NCBI RefSeq assembly: GCF_001677335.1
Contig: NZ_LZYB01000001.1
Coordinates: 186,001 to 250,000, forward strand
Reading direction: 5' to 3'
Origin: Erythrobacter dokdonensis DSW-74
GTDB lineage: Bacteria > Pseudomonadota > Alphaproteobacteria > Sphingomonadales > Sphingomonadaceae
Length of the DNA stretch: 64,000 nt
The position numbers and the translations under genes were made by a program. The notes beneath the pieces were generated by a model, which was not told where the DNA came from, searched no databases, and worked only from the letters and a program-made list of their open reading frames with translations. Positions 1-9,561 of the stretch are shown here, piece after piece (position 1 is the first letter of the stretch; the number at the start of each line of letters is the position of its first letter).

Positions 1-380
1 GGCGCGCGGCCCTTCTTGCCGACGAGGTAGAATTCGACCTGCTTGCCAGCGGCTTGCAATTCGCGCGCCTTGGCCTTGGCGGCCTTGACGAGGTTCGAGT
101 TGAGACCGCCGCACAGGCCCTTGTCGGTGTTGACCACAACAAGGAGGTTGCGCTGGTCCGAGCCGGTGCCCGCCAGCAGGCGGGGCGCAGCCGAGCCCGA
201 AACCTTGCCCGCGAGGCTGGCCATCACCGCGCTCAGACGGGTCGCATAGGGCCGCGCTGCTTCCGCCGCGCTCTGGGCGCGGCGCAGCTTGGCCGCCGCG
301 ACCATCTGCTTGGCCTTGGTGATCTTCTGGGTCGACTTGACCGAGTTGATCCGGCCCTTGAGTTCCTTGAGTGAGGGCAC
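1..380 (-). CDS. atpG: ATP synthase F1 gamma subunit (partial, N-terminal 126 residues)
   Basis: Central rotor shaft of the F1 sector, which couples proton flow to ATP synthesis at the inner membrane. The reading frame opens with GTG at 380-378 and gives [20 protein letters not shown], the standard gamma N-terminus, followed by [13 protein letters not shown]. The Met-Ala-Ala helix at this point belongs to the coiled coil that enters the alpha3beta3 head. The gene runs off the left edge, so the C-terminal helix is missing. It follows atpA by 12 bases in the order atpH-atpA-atpG usual for alphaproteobacterial F1 operons, so it is surely co-transcribed. Confidence 0.93.
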   Translation of the reverse strand, partial: MPSLKELKGRINSVKSTQKITKAKQMVAAAKLRRAQSAAEAARPYATRLSAVMASLAGKVSGSAAPRLLAGTGSDQRNLLVVVNTDKGLCGGLNSNLVKAAKAKARELQAAGKQVEFYLVGKKGRA

Positions 381-392
381 GTCAGGGCGTCC

Positions 393-1934
<1,542 letters not shown>

Positions 1935-2489
1935 TTAAGCCTGCATGGCTTTGGCGAGCGAGTTGAGACGGGTGCGGATCGAGGCATCGATGCGCTGCGA
2001 TCCGATGGTGACGACAAGACCGCCGAGAAGGTCGGGATCGACCGTGGCGGAAAGCATGACCGTGCGGCCTTCGCGCGCTGTCAGCTTTTTCTTGAGTGCG
2101 GTAAGCTGGGTGGCGGTCAGCGGGTGGGCGCTCGTGACCGTGGCGTTGACTTCGCCCCTTTGGGCTGCGGCAATCGCCTTGAACGCGGAAATCATCGCCG
2201 GCAGCTTGCCCAGACGGCGGTTGGCGGCCAGCACGCCGAGGAAATTGGCGGTCAGCGCAGACAGTTTAAGCTTCTTGGCGACAGCGGCCATCGCCTTGCC
2301 CTGCGCGTCACGCGAAAGCTCGGGATTGGTGGTCAGTGCAGCCAGGTCGGCCGATTCGGCCAGCGCCGCGGCGAGCGTCTCGAGATCGCTCTCCACGGCC
2401 GTGACCTTGCCGTTCTCGGCGGCCAGATCGAACAGGGCCGAGGCGTAGCGTCCAGCCAGGCTGGCCTTGATACCGGCGGAAATATCCAC
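1935..2489 (-). CDS. atpH: ATP synthase F1 delta subunit
   Basis: Peripheral-stalk subunit (OSCP equivalent) that ties the F1 head to the b subunits. The protein is 184 residues, with N-terminal [19 protein letters not shown], the helical F1-binding domain, and a C-terminal part with [19 protein letters not shown], the delta/OSCP signature. It is the first gene of the F1 operon here. The upstream 205 bases (2490-2694) are shared with the divergent dioxygenase gene and must hold both promoters, though I could not assign convincing -35/-10 boxes. Confidence 0.95.
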   Translation of the reverse strand: MDISAGIKASLAGRYASALFDLAAENGKVTAVESDLETLAAALAESADLAALTTNPELSRDAQGKAMAAVAKKLKLSALTANFLGVLAANRRLGKLPAMISAFKAIAAAQRGEVNATVTSAHPLTATQLTALKKKLTAREGRTVMLSATVDPDLLGGLVVTIGSQRIDASIRTRLNSLAKAMQA

Positions 2490-2694
2490 GCGCGTGCAGT
2501 CCTCTTGCGAGCTTCGTAGGGTAATTGCTTGGGCCTCGGATACAGAGCGAGCGGAGAGGCCGCCTGCAAGGCTGGCGCGCGCCTAGCAATTGATTCCCGT
2601 TCCTGCAAGCCGGTGCACCGGATTCTCTGGACAGGCAGCCGCCCGAAGGACAGATTGAGATGAAGAGGCGGCAATCGCCCGAGGGAGAGGACAA

Positions 2695-3522
2695 ATGGAA
2701 ATGCGGCCCATGGCCCCGCGCTGCGGAGTCGAGATTGCGGGCGTTGCGCTCGCTTCGTGCAGCGATGACGAGATGGCGGCGATCAAGCAGGCGATCTATG
2801 AACACGGTGTGGCGGTGTTCCGCGATCAGGACTTCGCGCCGGAAGATCATATCGCCTTCGCGCGGGCCTGGGGCGGGATCGATCTCAATAACTACTTCCC
2901 GCTCGATCCGCGCTGGCCTGAAATCGCTCTGGTCAGCAAGGCGCCCGACCAGACCACCAATATTGGCGGCGCGTGGCATACCGATCATTCATATGACCAG
3001 GTGCCCGCGATGGGATCGATCCTCGTTGCACGCGTGCTGCCGCCTGCCGGGGGCGATACGCTGTTCGCGCATATGGGTGCGGCCTATGACGATCTCGACG
3101 CGGAAACCAAGGCCGCGATCGAGGGGCTCGAAGCCTTCCACACCGCCGATCATGTCTATGAGGAGGGCGGCATCTACGCCCAGACCGATCAGGGCGCGTC
3201 GCTGCGCGGACAGGACATCCGCACCGGGGCGGTGCATCCGGTGGTGATCCGCCATCCCGTGACGGGCCGCAAGCTGCTTTATGTCAACGGCGCCTTCACG
3301 ATCAACTTCGTCGGGCAGACCCGCGAGGAGAGCCTGCTGCTGCTATCGAAGCTGCTCGCCGCCGCGCTGCGCGAAGACAGCCAGTGCCGGGTGCAATGGC
3401 AGCCGGGGACGGTGGCGATCTGGGACAACCGCACGACATGGCACAATGCGCTGAACGACTACCACGGCCATGCGCGCGAGATGCACCGCATCACCCTTTC
3501 GGGCGAGGCGCTGGCGGCCTAG
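2695..3522 (+). CDS. TauD/TfdA-family Fe(II)/2-oxoglutarate dioxygenase
   Basis: Non-haem iron oxygenase of the taurine/2,4-D dioxygenase family, which couples decarboxylation of 2-oxoglutarate to hydroxylation of a small, often acidic substrate. The 275-residue protein has the facial triad: H95 and D97 in AWHTDHSYDQ and distal H250 in NRTTWHNALNDY. R265 in MHRITLSG is the 2-oxoglutarate-binding arginine position. A clear ribosome site (GGGAGAGGAC) precedes the ATG. It stands alone, divergent from the ATP synthase operon, so the substrate cannot be inferred from context. Confidence 0.88.
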   Translation: MEMRPMAPRCGVEIAGVALASCSDDEMAAIKQAIYEHGVAVFRDQDFAPEDHIAFARAWGGIDLNNYFPLDPRWPEIALVSKAPDQTTNIGGAWHTDHSYDQVPAMGSILVARVLPPAGGDTLFAHMGAAYDDLDAETKAAIEGLEAFHTADHVYEEGGIYAQTDQGASLRGQDIRTGAVHPVVIRHPVTGRKLLYVNGAFTINFVGQTREESLLLLSKLLAAALREDSQCRVQWQPGTVAIWDNRTTWHNALNDYHGHAREMHRITLSGEALAA

Positions 3523-3546
3523 CAGGACCGGTAGGCCGCGTCCGCG

Positions 3547-5127
3547 TCATTGCGCGGCCCCTGAAGGTCTTGTCGTACAGCTATAGACCAGCCGTTCATT
3601 GGGCGCTTCAGGTAGCATGGCGACCAGCGCGGATTGCTGCTCGCCCAGCGTGCGGGCGGCATCGCTGACCCCGCAGGCAGGCGGTTCATATTGCGCGCGC
3701 GCTTCCAGCACCTTGTCCATCGCTTGCTTGCCGAGAAGGTAGCGATCGGTGCGGAAGGTGCGGGTATCAGGGTCATAGCTATTGACCGCCACCGCCGCCT
3801 CGTCCTCGAGCACCAGGACCCGGCTCCATGCTCCCCCAGCCGAAAGCCCGTACTGGGTGCGGGTGTTGACGCAGCCATCGGCAGCCCAGTCGAAGGCGAC
3901 ATCGTCGGTGCGCGCGCTGGTAACGCGGCTGCGATCGGGTTGCAGAGTGCAGAGCAGCGCGCCCTCGGCGGCGAGCGAGGGCTGGCCTCCCTCAGCATCC
4001 CCGCCAGTGCTGCCTTCGGCTTCGGCGAGGGCGGCGGCGACCCTGTCCTCGATTTCGGCCAGGCCCGGCCGGGTGAGCCACACCAGCACCGCTGCAATCA
4101 TTGCCGCCCCTGCCACCCCTGCGGCGATACCGGCGCGCTTGACGGTGGCCGGATCGCGCCGCCACTGCACAGCGAGTGTTCCTGTGCCAGCTGCGGCGAG
4201 CAGCGCGATCAGCGCCAGCGCCATCGCGTTCTCGCGCGCTTCGAGCACCGCCATCTGCGCTTCCAGACGCGCCGTCTCGCGCACCTCGCTCGCCCGCGCG
4301 GCGCGCAGCGCCAGTCGCTCCCGCGCCAGCGATTGTTCGGCCTCGAGCCGCTGGCGCTCATCGGCGTTCAGTTGCTCGATCGAACGACAGGGCAGGGCGT
4401 TGACGACAGGCTCGACCCCGTTGCCCTGCAGGAAAGGCAATAATTCGCGCAAGGATACGGCGAAGTAGAACTCGGCATCCGACCCGCCCGAATCAGCGCC
4501 GAAGGAATTGACCCCGAGCACGCGCCCGCAAGCATCGAGCAGCGGCCCGCCAGAATTGCCGCGCGCGATCGGAGCGGTGTGAAGCAGGGTGTCGAACTGG
4601 CGGCTGGGCCGCTCGCCCGACAGGAAGCCGCGCGATTTGACCGGCGGCTGGGCGCGGAAGATGTCCTGGATATCAAGGCCCTGGGCGAGATCGACATTCA
4701 TCGGATAGCCGACGGCGGAAACCTCGCCGAGATCGCGCCCGGCCCCCCCCGCAAGCGTCAGCGGAGGCAGGCGCAAGGTGCCCTTAGCGATCTCGATCAG
4801 TGCCAGATCATTGCGCGGCGAGACTGCCACCACGCGGGCAAAGGTGCCGCCTTCGCCTTCGCTCGGCACCACGCCGATCCGCAGCGTGTCGTCCTGCAGC
4901 GCTTCCTGGATAACATGGGCATTGGTGACGATCCGCGTCGGGCTGACGGCAAAACCGCTGCCATGTGTGACCGGCACCAGTGTTTCGTTCTGTTCGCCGA
5001 TCAGGACCACCCGCACCACGCCGCGCGCGGCAGCGTCGATATCGGCCGGATCGGCGGCAGCGGGCGCGGAGATCATCGCCAGCGGGGCAAGGATCAGGAG
5101 AGCGATGGCGCGAATGAGGCGAGGCAT
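3547..5127 (-). CDS. Trypsin-like serine protease with C-terminal membrane region
   Basis: Exported chymotrypsin-fold protease related to the DegP/HtrA family. A signal peptide (residues 1-25, ending APAAA) precedes a protease domain with the triad H71 (TNAHV), D107 (NDLALIE) and S192 (ARGNSGGPL). There is no PDZ domain. An Ala/Arg/Glu-rich coiled region near 300-340 is followed by two hydrophobic segments (ALIALLAAAGTGTLAVQW and an Ala-rich second helix) and a C-terminal domain of unknown role with several cysteines. The start at 5127 is chosen because it opens directly on the signal peptide; the frame stays open upstream. It is convergent with the dioxygenase and divergent from ada. Confidence 0.8.
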   Translation of the reverse strand: MPRLIRAIALLILAPLAMISAPAAADPADIDAAARGVVRVVLIGEQNETLVPVTHGSGFAVSPTRIVTNAHVIQEALQDDTLRIGVVPSEGEGGTFARVVAVSPRNDLALIEIAKGTLRLPPLTLAGGAGRDLGEVSAVGYPMNVDLAQGLDIQDIFRAQPPVKSRGFLSGERPSRQFDTLLHTAPIARGNSGGPLLDACGRVLGVNSFGADSGGSDAEFYFAVSLRELLPFLQGNGVEPVVNALPCRSIEQLNADERQRLEAEQSLARERLALRAARASEVRETARLEAQMAVLEARENAMALALIALLAAAGTGTLAVQWRRDPATVKRAGIAAGVAGAAMIAAVLVWLTRPGLAEIEDRVAAALAEAEGSTGGDAEGGQPSLAAEGALLCTLQPDRSRVTSARTDDVAFDWAADGCVNTRTQYGLSAGGAWSRVLVLEDEAAVAVNSYDPDTRTFRTDRYLLGKQAMDKVLEARAQYEPPACGVSDAARTLGEQQSALVAMLPEAPNERLVYSCTTRPSGAAQ

Positions 5128-5210
5128 GGGCGGCTTATAACGCCTTTCGCGCCGCAAGCGAGATTGAACGCAAACACCGGGGGTGTGCGGGGCGCGTGGC
5201 TGTGGCAGAG

Positions 5211-5226
5211 TGTTCCACGTGAAACA
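5211..5226. promoter_or_regulatory. parS: parS centromere-like ParB binding site
   Basis: The 16 bases TGTTCCACGTGAAACA fit the general bacterial parS consensus TGTTNCACGTGAAACA at every position. ParB clamps load at such sites, usually close to the replication origin, and help recruit SMC. It lies between a divergent gene pair and overlaps the GTG start codon of ada (the GTG is inside the CACGTG core). No second copy was seen in this window, and parA/parB are not here. Confidence 0.85.
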
Positions 5227-6268
5227 TTTCAAGAACATTTGTGACGAGGAACGATGGCGGGCGGTGCTGGACAAGGACCGCCGCTATGACGGCGCCTTCG
5301 TTACGGGGGTCCATTCGACCGGCATCTATTGCCGTCCGTCCTGCCCCGCGCGGCCGCCGCTGCGCAAGAACGTGCGCTTCTATCCTACCTCCAAGAATGC
5401 CGAAGATGCCGGATTAAGGCCTTGTAAGCGCTGTTCCCCATCCACGCAGAGCGCCGAGGAAGCCTGCGTTCTGGCGGCGCTCGCGGCGATCCGTGAGCGG
5501 GGCGCGATGACCCTCGGCGAGCTTGCCGCGCTGACCGGCTATGCACCCACCCACTTTCAGCGCCTGTTCAAGCGCACCGTCGGATTGTCACCCGCCGCCT
5601 TCGCCAAGGCGTGCCGTGAAGCGCGGGTGCGGGAGGCCTTGAGCGCGGGCCTAAGCGTGACCGAGGCCCTGTCAAAAGCAGGCTACGGGGGGGCTAAACA
5701 ATTCTACGCACAGACGAAAGGCAGGCTGGGCATGAGCGCGAGCGACTGGAGCAGGGGCGGCGCGGGCCGCGAGGTGCATTGGGCGGTGCTGCCGACCTCG
5801 CTGGGGCAGATTCTGGTCGCCGCGACCGAAAAGGGCGTGTGCTGTCTCGCCTTCGGAGAGGGCGAGGAGGAATTGCGGGCACGCTTTCCGAAGGCTGACC
5901 TTGTGCCTGCGGGCGATGATTTCCGTCAACTGTTTGCGCAGGTGGTGGCGGCAGTCGAACAGCCGGGAACGGGCAGTGCCGCGATTCCGCTCGACGTCAG
6001 GGGCACGGTCTTCCAGCAGCGGGTATGGGAAGAACTGCGCCGCATTCCTTGCGGCGAGACGCGCTCTTATGGCGAATTGGCGGCGGCGCTGGGCAACCCC
6101 AAGGCATCCCGCGCAGTCGGCGGGGCCAACGGGGCGAACAATGTCGCGGTGCTGATCCCCTGCCACCGTGTGATCGCGGCCGACGGCACGCTGGGGGGCT
6201 ATGCCTATGGCTTGGAGATCAAGGCGGAATTGCTCAGGCGCGAGGGGGGTGTCGACCCGGCCCGATAG
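5219..6268 (+). CDS. ada: Bifunctional DNA repair methyltransferase and transcriptional regulator Ada
   Basis: Repairs methylphosphotriesters and O6-methylguanine by suicide transfer to its own cysteines and activates the adaptive response. With the GTG start at 5219 the protein is 349 residues and the zinc/acceptor cysteines fall at 38, 42, 69 and 72, the same numbers as in E. coli Ada, which supports this start over the GTG codons at 5183 and 5210. An AraC-type helix-turn-helix region spans about 95-178. The C-terminal methyltransferase domain carries the acceptor C315 in IPCHRV. The start codon lies inside a parS site, so ParB occupancy could affect expression. Confidence 0.93.
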   Translation: MKHFKNICDEERWRAVLDKDRRYDGAFVTGVHSTGIYCRPSCPARPPLRKNVRFYPTSKNAEDAGLRPCKRCSPSTQSAEEACVLAALAAIRERGAMTLGELAALTGYAPTHFQRLFKRTVGLSPAAFAKACREARVREALSAGLSVTEALSKAGYGGAKQFYAQTKGRLGMSASDWSRGGAGREVHWAVLPTSLGQILVAATEKGVCCLAFGEGEEELRARFPKADLVPAGDDFRQLFAQVVAAVEQPGTGSAAIPLDVRGTVFQQRVWEELRRIPCGETRSYGELAAALGNPKASRAVGGANGANNVAVLIPCHRVIAADGTLGGYAYGLEIKAELLRREGGVDPAR

Positions 6269-6280
6269 AACGACCTGCGG

Positions 6281-7219
6281 TTACTTCCCGTCGCCCAGCA
6301 GATTGCCGTCAACCGTCTGGCCGTAATAGTCGCCCTTCGCATGGAAGCGCTGGCGGGCCTCTTCGATGCTGCCGGTCTGGCGCGGATCGCGCGGACGTTC
6401 GCGGGTGGTGACGAAGGCGGCGACATCCCATGCCTGCTGGTCGGAGAGCGAATTGTCCTGTCCGAAGGGCATGTTCGCCTTGATGAACCCGGCGGCATCC
6501 TTGGTCCGCGACATCCCTGCCCCCCAGTTGAACGAATGATCGCCCCACAGCGGGGGGTAGAGATAGGTGCCGTCGTCGTTGCGCACGCCTTCGCCTCCGG
6601 GCTGGTGGCAGGCGCTGCACTGTTCTTCGTAGACAATCCGGCCCCGTGCCGGGTCGGGCGCAAGTTCGGGTTCCGGAAGGGAAGGGAAGCCGCGTCTCGG
6701 CATTTGCGTGCCCACCTGCACGCCTTTGGCGAGCCAAGCGAAATAGATTTCGAGATCGCGATAGATGTCGTCGCCATAGGGCGGGGGCACACCGGCGGGC
6801 GAGGCCTGTGCGTTCATCGAATAGACGAAGCAGCCGCGGATGCGGTCTTCCATCGTGTTGATCCGGTCGTTCTTGGCGCGGTAGGCCGGATACATGCCCC
6901 AGGCTGCCCACATCGGCGACGCATCGGGCTTGCGGCCCTCGTCGAGATGGCAATTGCCGCAGGTCAGCCCGCTGCCGACATAGGGGCGCGCTGCCGTGCC
7001 GGTATTGAGGAAGATGTCGCGCCCACGCCGGATGGCATCGCCTTCGGGGCCTTCGGGGATGCTGTCGAGCGCGGGCGGAGCAAAGGCCTGATCGGGCGCG
7101 CTCGCCGCGGGACCGGGCGGCGTGCTGCCTTGCTGTTCGTCCTGCTGGCTGCAACCCGACGCAGTCCACGCCAGCGCAAGTCCGAAAAGAACCCGGCGCA
7201 ATGATCCGACCTTCGCCAT
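6281..7219 (-). CDS. Dihaem c-type cytochrome lipoprotein, TsdA-like
   Basis: Periplasmic electron-transfer protein or thiosulfate dehydrogenase relative. The 312-residue protein has a lipoprotein signal (lipobox ending at the Cys of SGCSQQ) and two haem-binding motifs, CGNCH near residue 87 and CSACH near 204. The segment RIRGCFVYSMNAQ between them resembles the region of TsdA that supplies a cysteine ligand to haem 1, and a Met-rich NMPFG near 250 could ligate haem 2. I recognise the family but cannot prove the substrate. No sox genes are nearby. It is convergent with ada and followed upstream by the GST gene on the same strand. Confidence 0.78.
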   Translation of the reverse strand: MAKVGSLRRVLFGLALAWTASGCSQQDEQQGSTPPGPAASAPDQAFAPPALDSIPEGPEGDAIRRGRDIFLNTGTAARPYVGSGLTCGNCHLDEGRKPDASPMWAAWGMYPAYRAKNDRINTMEDRIRGCFVYSMNAQASPAGVPPPYGDDIYRDLEIYFAWLAKGVQVGTQMPRRGFPSLPEPELAPDPARGRIVYEEQCSACHQPGGEGVRNDDGTYLYPPLWGDHSFNWGAGMSRTKDAAGFIKANMPFGQDNSLSDQQAWDVAAFVTTRERPRDPRQTGSIEEARQRFHAKGDYYGQTVDGNLLGDGK

Positions 7220-7241
7220 GTCTCGCTCCCCTTGTGGCCGA

Positions 7242-7877
7242 CTAGTCCAGCTTCGGCGGCATCCCCGGTTCGCATTTCGCCATTGCTTGTCTGTAGGCGG
7301 GGCGCTCCCCGATGCGCTTCAGGTAGGCTTGCAGGTTCGGCATTCCCTCAATGCCCATGCCGCTCATCGCACGGCTGGTTGTGAGCTGGAAGCCCATCAT
7401 GATGTCGGCGGTGGTGAGCTGGCTGCCGCCGAAATAATCCGCCTCGCCCAGCCGTTTTTCGACGATCGCCCAGCCCTTCTGCACCCGGTCGGCGACGAAG
7501 GGGGGAAGCTCGCTCGCGCCCATGAACTGCGCCACCAGCGCCATCATGCCATTGGTCATGAAGGTCGCGTTGGCCCAGTGGTAGTAGAACAGGTGGTCGG
7601 CAAAATCGGGATGATCCGCGCCCGGCACCAAGGCGGTATCGGGCGCATATTTCGCCACGATGTAGTCCATGATCGTTCCGCTCTCGCCCAGCACGAAATC
7701 GCCGTCGGTGATGACTGGTGCGACCTGCATCGGGTGCAGCGCCTTCAGTTCAGGCGGGGCCAGCCGGGTTTCGGGATCGCGATTGTAGAGCACCAGCTCG
7801 TAATCCAGCCCCAGCTCCTCGCACAGCCAGACGATGCGTTCGGATTGCGAAATGCGCAGGTGGTGGACGGTAAGCAT
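7242..7877 (-). CDS. Glutathione S-transferase family protein
   Basis: Soluble enzyme of 211 residues with a thioredoxin-like N-terminal domain (MLTVHHLRISQSERIVWLCE) and an all-helical C-terminal domain. The glutathione contact motif ALHPMQVAPVITDGDFVLGE, with the cis-proline before V, and ESGTIMDYI are typical of GSTs. The likely catalytic residue is the Ser of the SQSERI segment. It is upstream of the cytochrome gene with 22 bases between them, so they may be co-transcribed, but a joint function is not evident. Confidence 0.87.
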   Translation of the reverse strand: MLTVHHLRISQSERIVWLCEELGLDYELVLYNRDPETRLAPPELKALHPMQVAPVITDGDFVLGESGTIMDYIVAKYAPDTALVPGADHPDFADHLFYYHWANATFMTNGMMALVAQFMGASELPPFVADRVQKGWAIVEKRLGEADYFGGSQLTTADIMMGFQLTTSRAMSGMGIEGMPNLQAYLKRIGERPAYRQAMAKCEPGMPPKLD

Positions 7878-7989
7878 GTTTCGGGTTCTCTCCTCAAAGC
7901 GTTGCCCCCGCGCCTATCGCGCATGGAAGGCGGACACAATGGGGGGGACGTTTTTCCAAGCCGCGCGCGCCGCGCTAGCACAGCGCCCC

Positions 7990-8367
7990 ATGAGCAACAC
8001 CGACCTTGCCGAGCACCTGTTCACCGCGCTTCAAAACAACGACATGGACACCACGCGCGATTGCTGCGCCCCCGATTTTCGTGGGAGCCAGAATGGCGGG
8101 CCAGAGATGAGCCTCGATGCGCTGTTGCAATTCGCAGGCGCGGTGAACGCCGCCTTGCCCGACTTCCGCTATGAGAACCCCATCCGCACCACAACTGACA
8201 GCGGCTTTGTCGAGGAACACCTCGTGCGCGCCAGCCGGCCTGATGGCGGTCAATTGTCGGTGATGGTCTGCGTGGTTGCCGAAGTGTCGAACGGCAAGAT
8301 CACCACCTTGCGCGAATATGTCTACACCGGCGCGGCGGCGGGGCTGCTCAAGGCGCTGGGGCGCTAA
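7990..8367 (+). CDS. SnoaL-like (NTF2-fold) protein
   Basis: Small 125-residue protein of the ketosteroid-isomerase/SnoaL superfamily. It shows the expected plan: an N-terminal helix pair (LAEHLFTALQNNDMDTTRDCCAPDF), a central ALLQFAGAVNAALPDFRYE segment and C-terminal strands ending in GKITTLREYVYTG. The ATG at 7990 begins the conserved fold; the frame remains open upstream without homology. It is divergent from the GST gene across 112 bases. The substrate is unknown, and members of this fold are often misassigned. Confidence 0.72.
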   Translation: MSNTDLAEHLFTALQNNDMDTTRDCCAPDFRGSQNGGPEMSLDALLQFAGAVNAALPDFRYENPIRTTTDSGFVEEHLVRASRPDGGQLSVMVCVVAEVSNGKITTLREYVYTGAAAGLLKALGR

Positions 8368-8380
8368 TCGCGCACCCGGA

Positions 8381-9451
8381 TCAAGGAACGTTCTGGCTCA
8401 CCGTCGCCATGTTGCCATTGCCGTTCTGTATGACAGTCGACATATCTCCGATCCCGCCCTGGGTGACGCTGGCGATGTTATCCTCGCCCATCTGGTCGAT
8501 CAGAGACACCGCTTCCGATGATCCGAGCAGCTGGTTGAGGGTCGCGCTGTTGTTGCGAGCGTTCATGACAGGCTCGCCTTCTTGAATAATGGTTGACCTG
8601 CCATTGTCGCCGGATTGGGTTGACCGGGCATTGTTGGTACTGGACGATTGAACCTGAGTGATGGTCGATTGATTGAAGTTGCCGATCTGTTCGACGAAGG
8701 CGATATTTTCTCCGGGACCAAACAAGATCTGGCCTTGTGATACGGTTGCTATGTTGCCGTTTCCGGTCTGGATGATGTCGAGGTCCTGCCTGGTCGCGAT
8801 CTGAATGGCAGTTGCCGTGTTGGTGTCGCCTTGCTGTTCGACATAGCTGTTGCTTAATATCCCCTGCGTCTGGCTTACATTCGCTATGTGACCGCCCGTT
8901 CCAGACTGGATTACGGTTGAGGTCTGGTTAGTGATGAACCCGACGCCATTCAGCACGCTATCCTGAATGACAATCGCGCTGTTTCCGTCGCTTGATTGGG
9001 TCACGAAGGAGTCGTCAGCAAAACCGGTCTGGGCAACATCGGCATAGTTATCGCTGCCCGACTGATCGATGTCCGAAAACTGCCCTGCGGAGCTGCCGCG
9101 TTCATTCTGGATGAGGAACGCGGTGTTGCGGTCTCCGCCCTGATCGATGGTGGAACGGTGGACAGAGGACAGGCCATTATCGATCTGTTCGACCTCGGCG
9201 AAGTTCACCGACCCTGATTGCTCAACCGTGGAGACTGCGCCGGTCACAGAAGTCTGTTCCACAACCGCGGTGTTGCTGGTGCCGGGCTGGTTGATGGTTG
9301 CGGTGGCATTCGAGCCAGTCTGGGTGGCAACCGCGCAATTGTTGCTCGTGGCCGCGCATTCCGCCGGGATCACCGGAACCTGCTGTGCCCATGCGACACC
9401 TGACGCCGAAAGCAGCGTGATCGCAATGCCGAATCTAATGGGAAAACTCAT
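8381..9451 (-). CDS. Secreted curlin-repeat (CsgA/CsgB-like) amyloid protein
   Basis: Putative extracellular functional amyloid. The 356-residue product has a Sec signal peptide ending GVAWA and then about fifteen imperfect 20-24 residue units built on Q-x-G-x-x-N-x-A-x-V-x-Q, for example QSGSVNFAEVEQ, QTGNGNIATVSQ and QNGNGNMATVSQ. The composition is rich in Gln, Asn, Ser, Thr and Gly with almost no Lys. A Cys pair (PAECAATSNNC) sits just after the signal. The start at 9451 opens on the signal peptide behind a GGGGGG-containing ribosome site. No curli secretion genes (csgG, csgE, csgF) are in the window, so the exporter is elsewhere or different. Confidence 0.85.
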   Translation of the reverse strand: MSFPIRFGIAITLLSASGVAWAQQVPVIPAECAATSNNCAVATQTGSNATATINQPGTSNTAVVEQTSVTGAVSTVEQSGSVNFAEVEQIDNGLSSVHRSTIDQGGDRNTAFLIQNERGSSAGQFSDIDQSGSDNYADVAQTGFADDSFVTQSSDGNSAIVIQDSVLNGVGFITNQTSTVIQSGTGGHIANVSQTQGILSNSYVEQQGDTNTATAIQIATRQDLDIIQTGNGNIATVSQGQILFGPGENIAFVEQIGNFNQSTITQVQSSSTNNARSTQSGDNGRSTIIQEGEPVMNARNNSATLNQLLGSSEAVSLIDQMGEDNIASVTQGGIGDMSTVIQNGNGNMATVSQNVP

Positions 9452-9480
9452 CTTCTCACCCCCCTGGTAAGTAACCTCCC

Positions 9481-9511
9481 GTAATAGCGGACAGAAATGA
9501 AAATGAGTCAA
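9481..9511 (-). promoter_or_regulatory. Candidate promoter of the curlin-repeat gene
   Basis: On the minus strand TTGACT (9511-9506) is followed 19 bases later by TATTAC (9486-9481), 30 bases before the start codon. The surrounding 60 bases are clearly AT-richer than the neighbouring genes. The spacer is longer than the usual 17, so this is only a candidate. Confidence 0.35.
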
Positions 9512-9561
9512 TAAAATTAATTGCGGTTAACCATATCGGGATTGTGACCCATCGGAAGGTG

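Noticed and set aside
8381..9451. CRISPR array suggested by regularly spaced repeats
   Set aside because: The repeats are degenerate, in frame and encode curlin units with a signal peptide; there are no constant repeat or unique spacer blocks and no cas genes.
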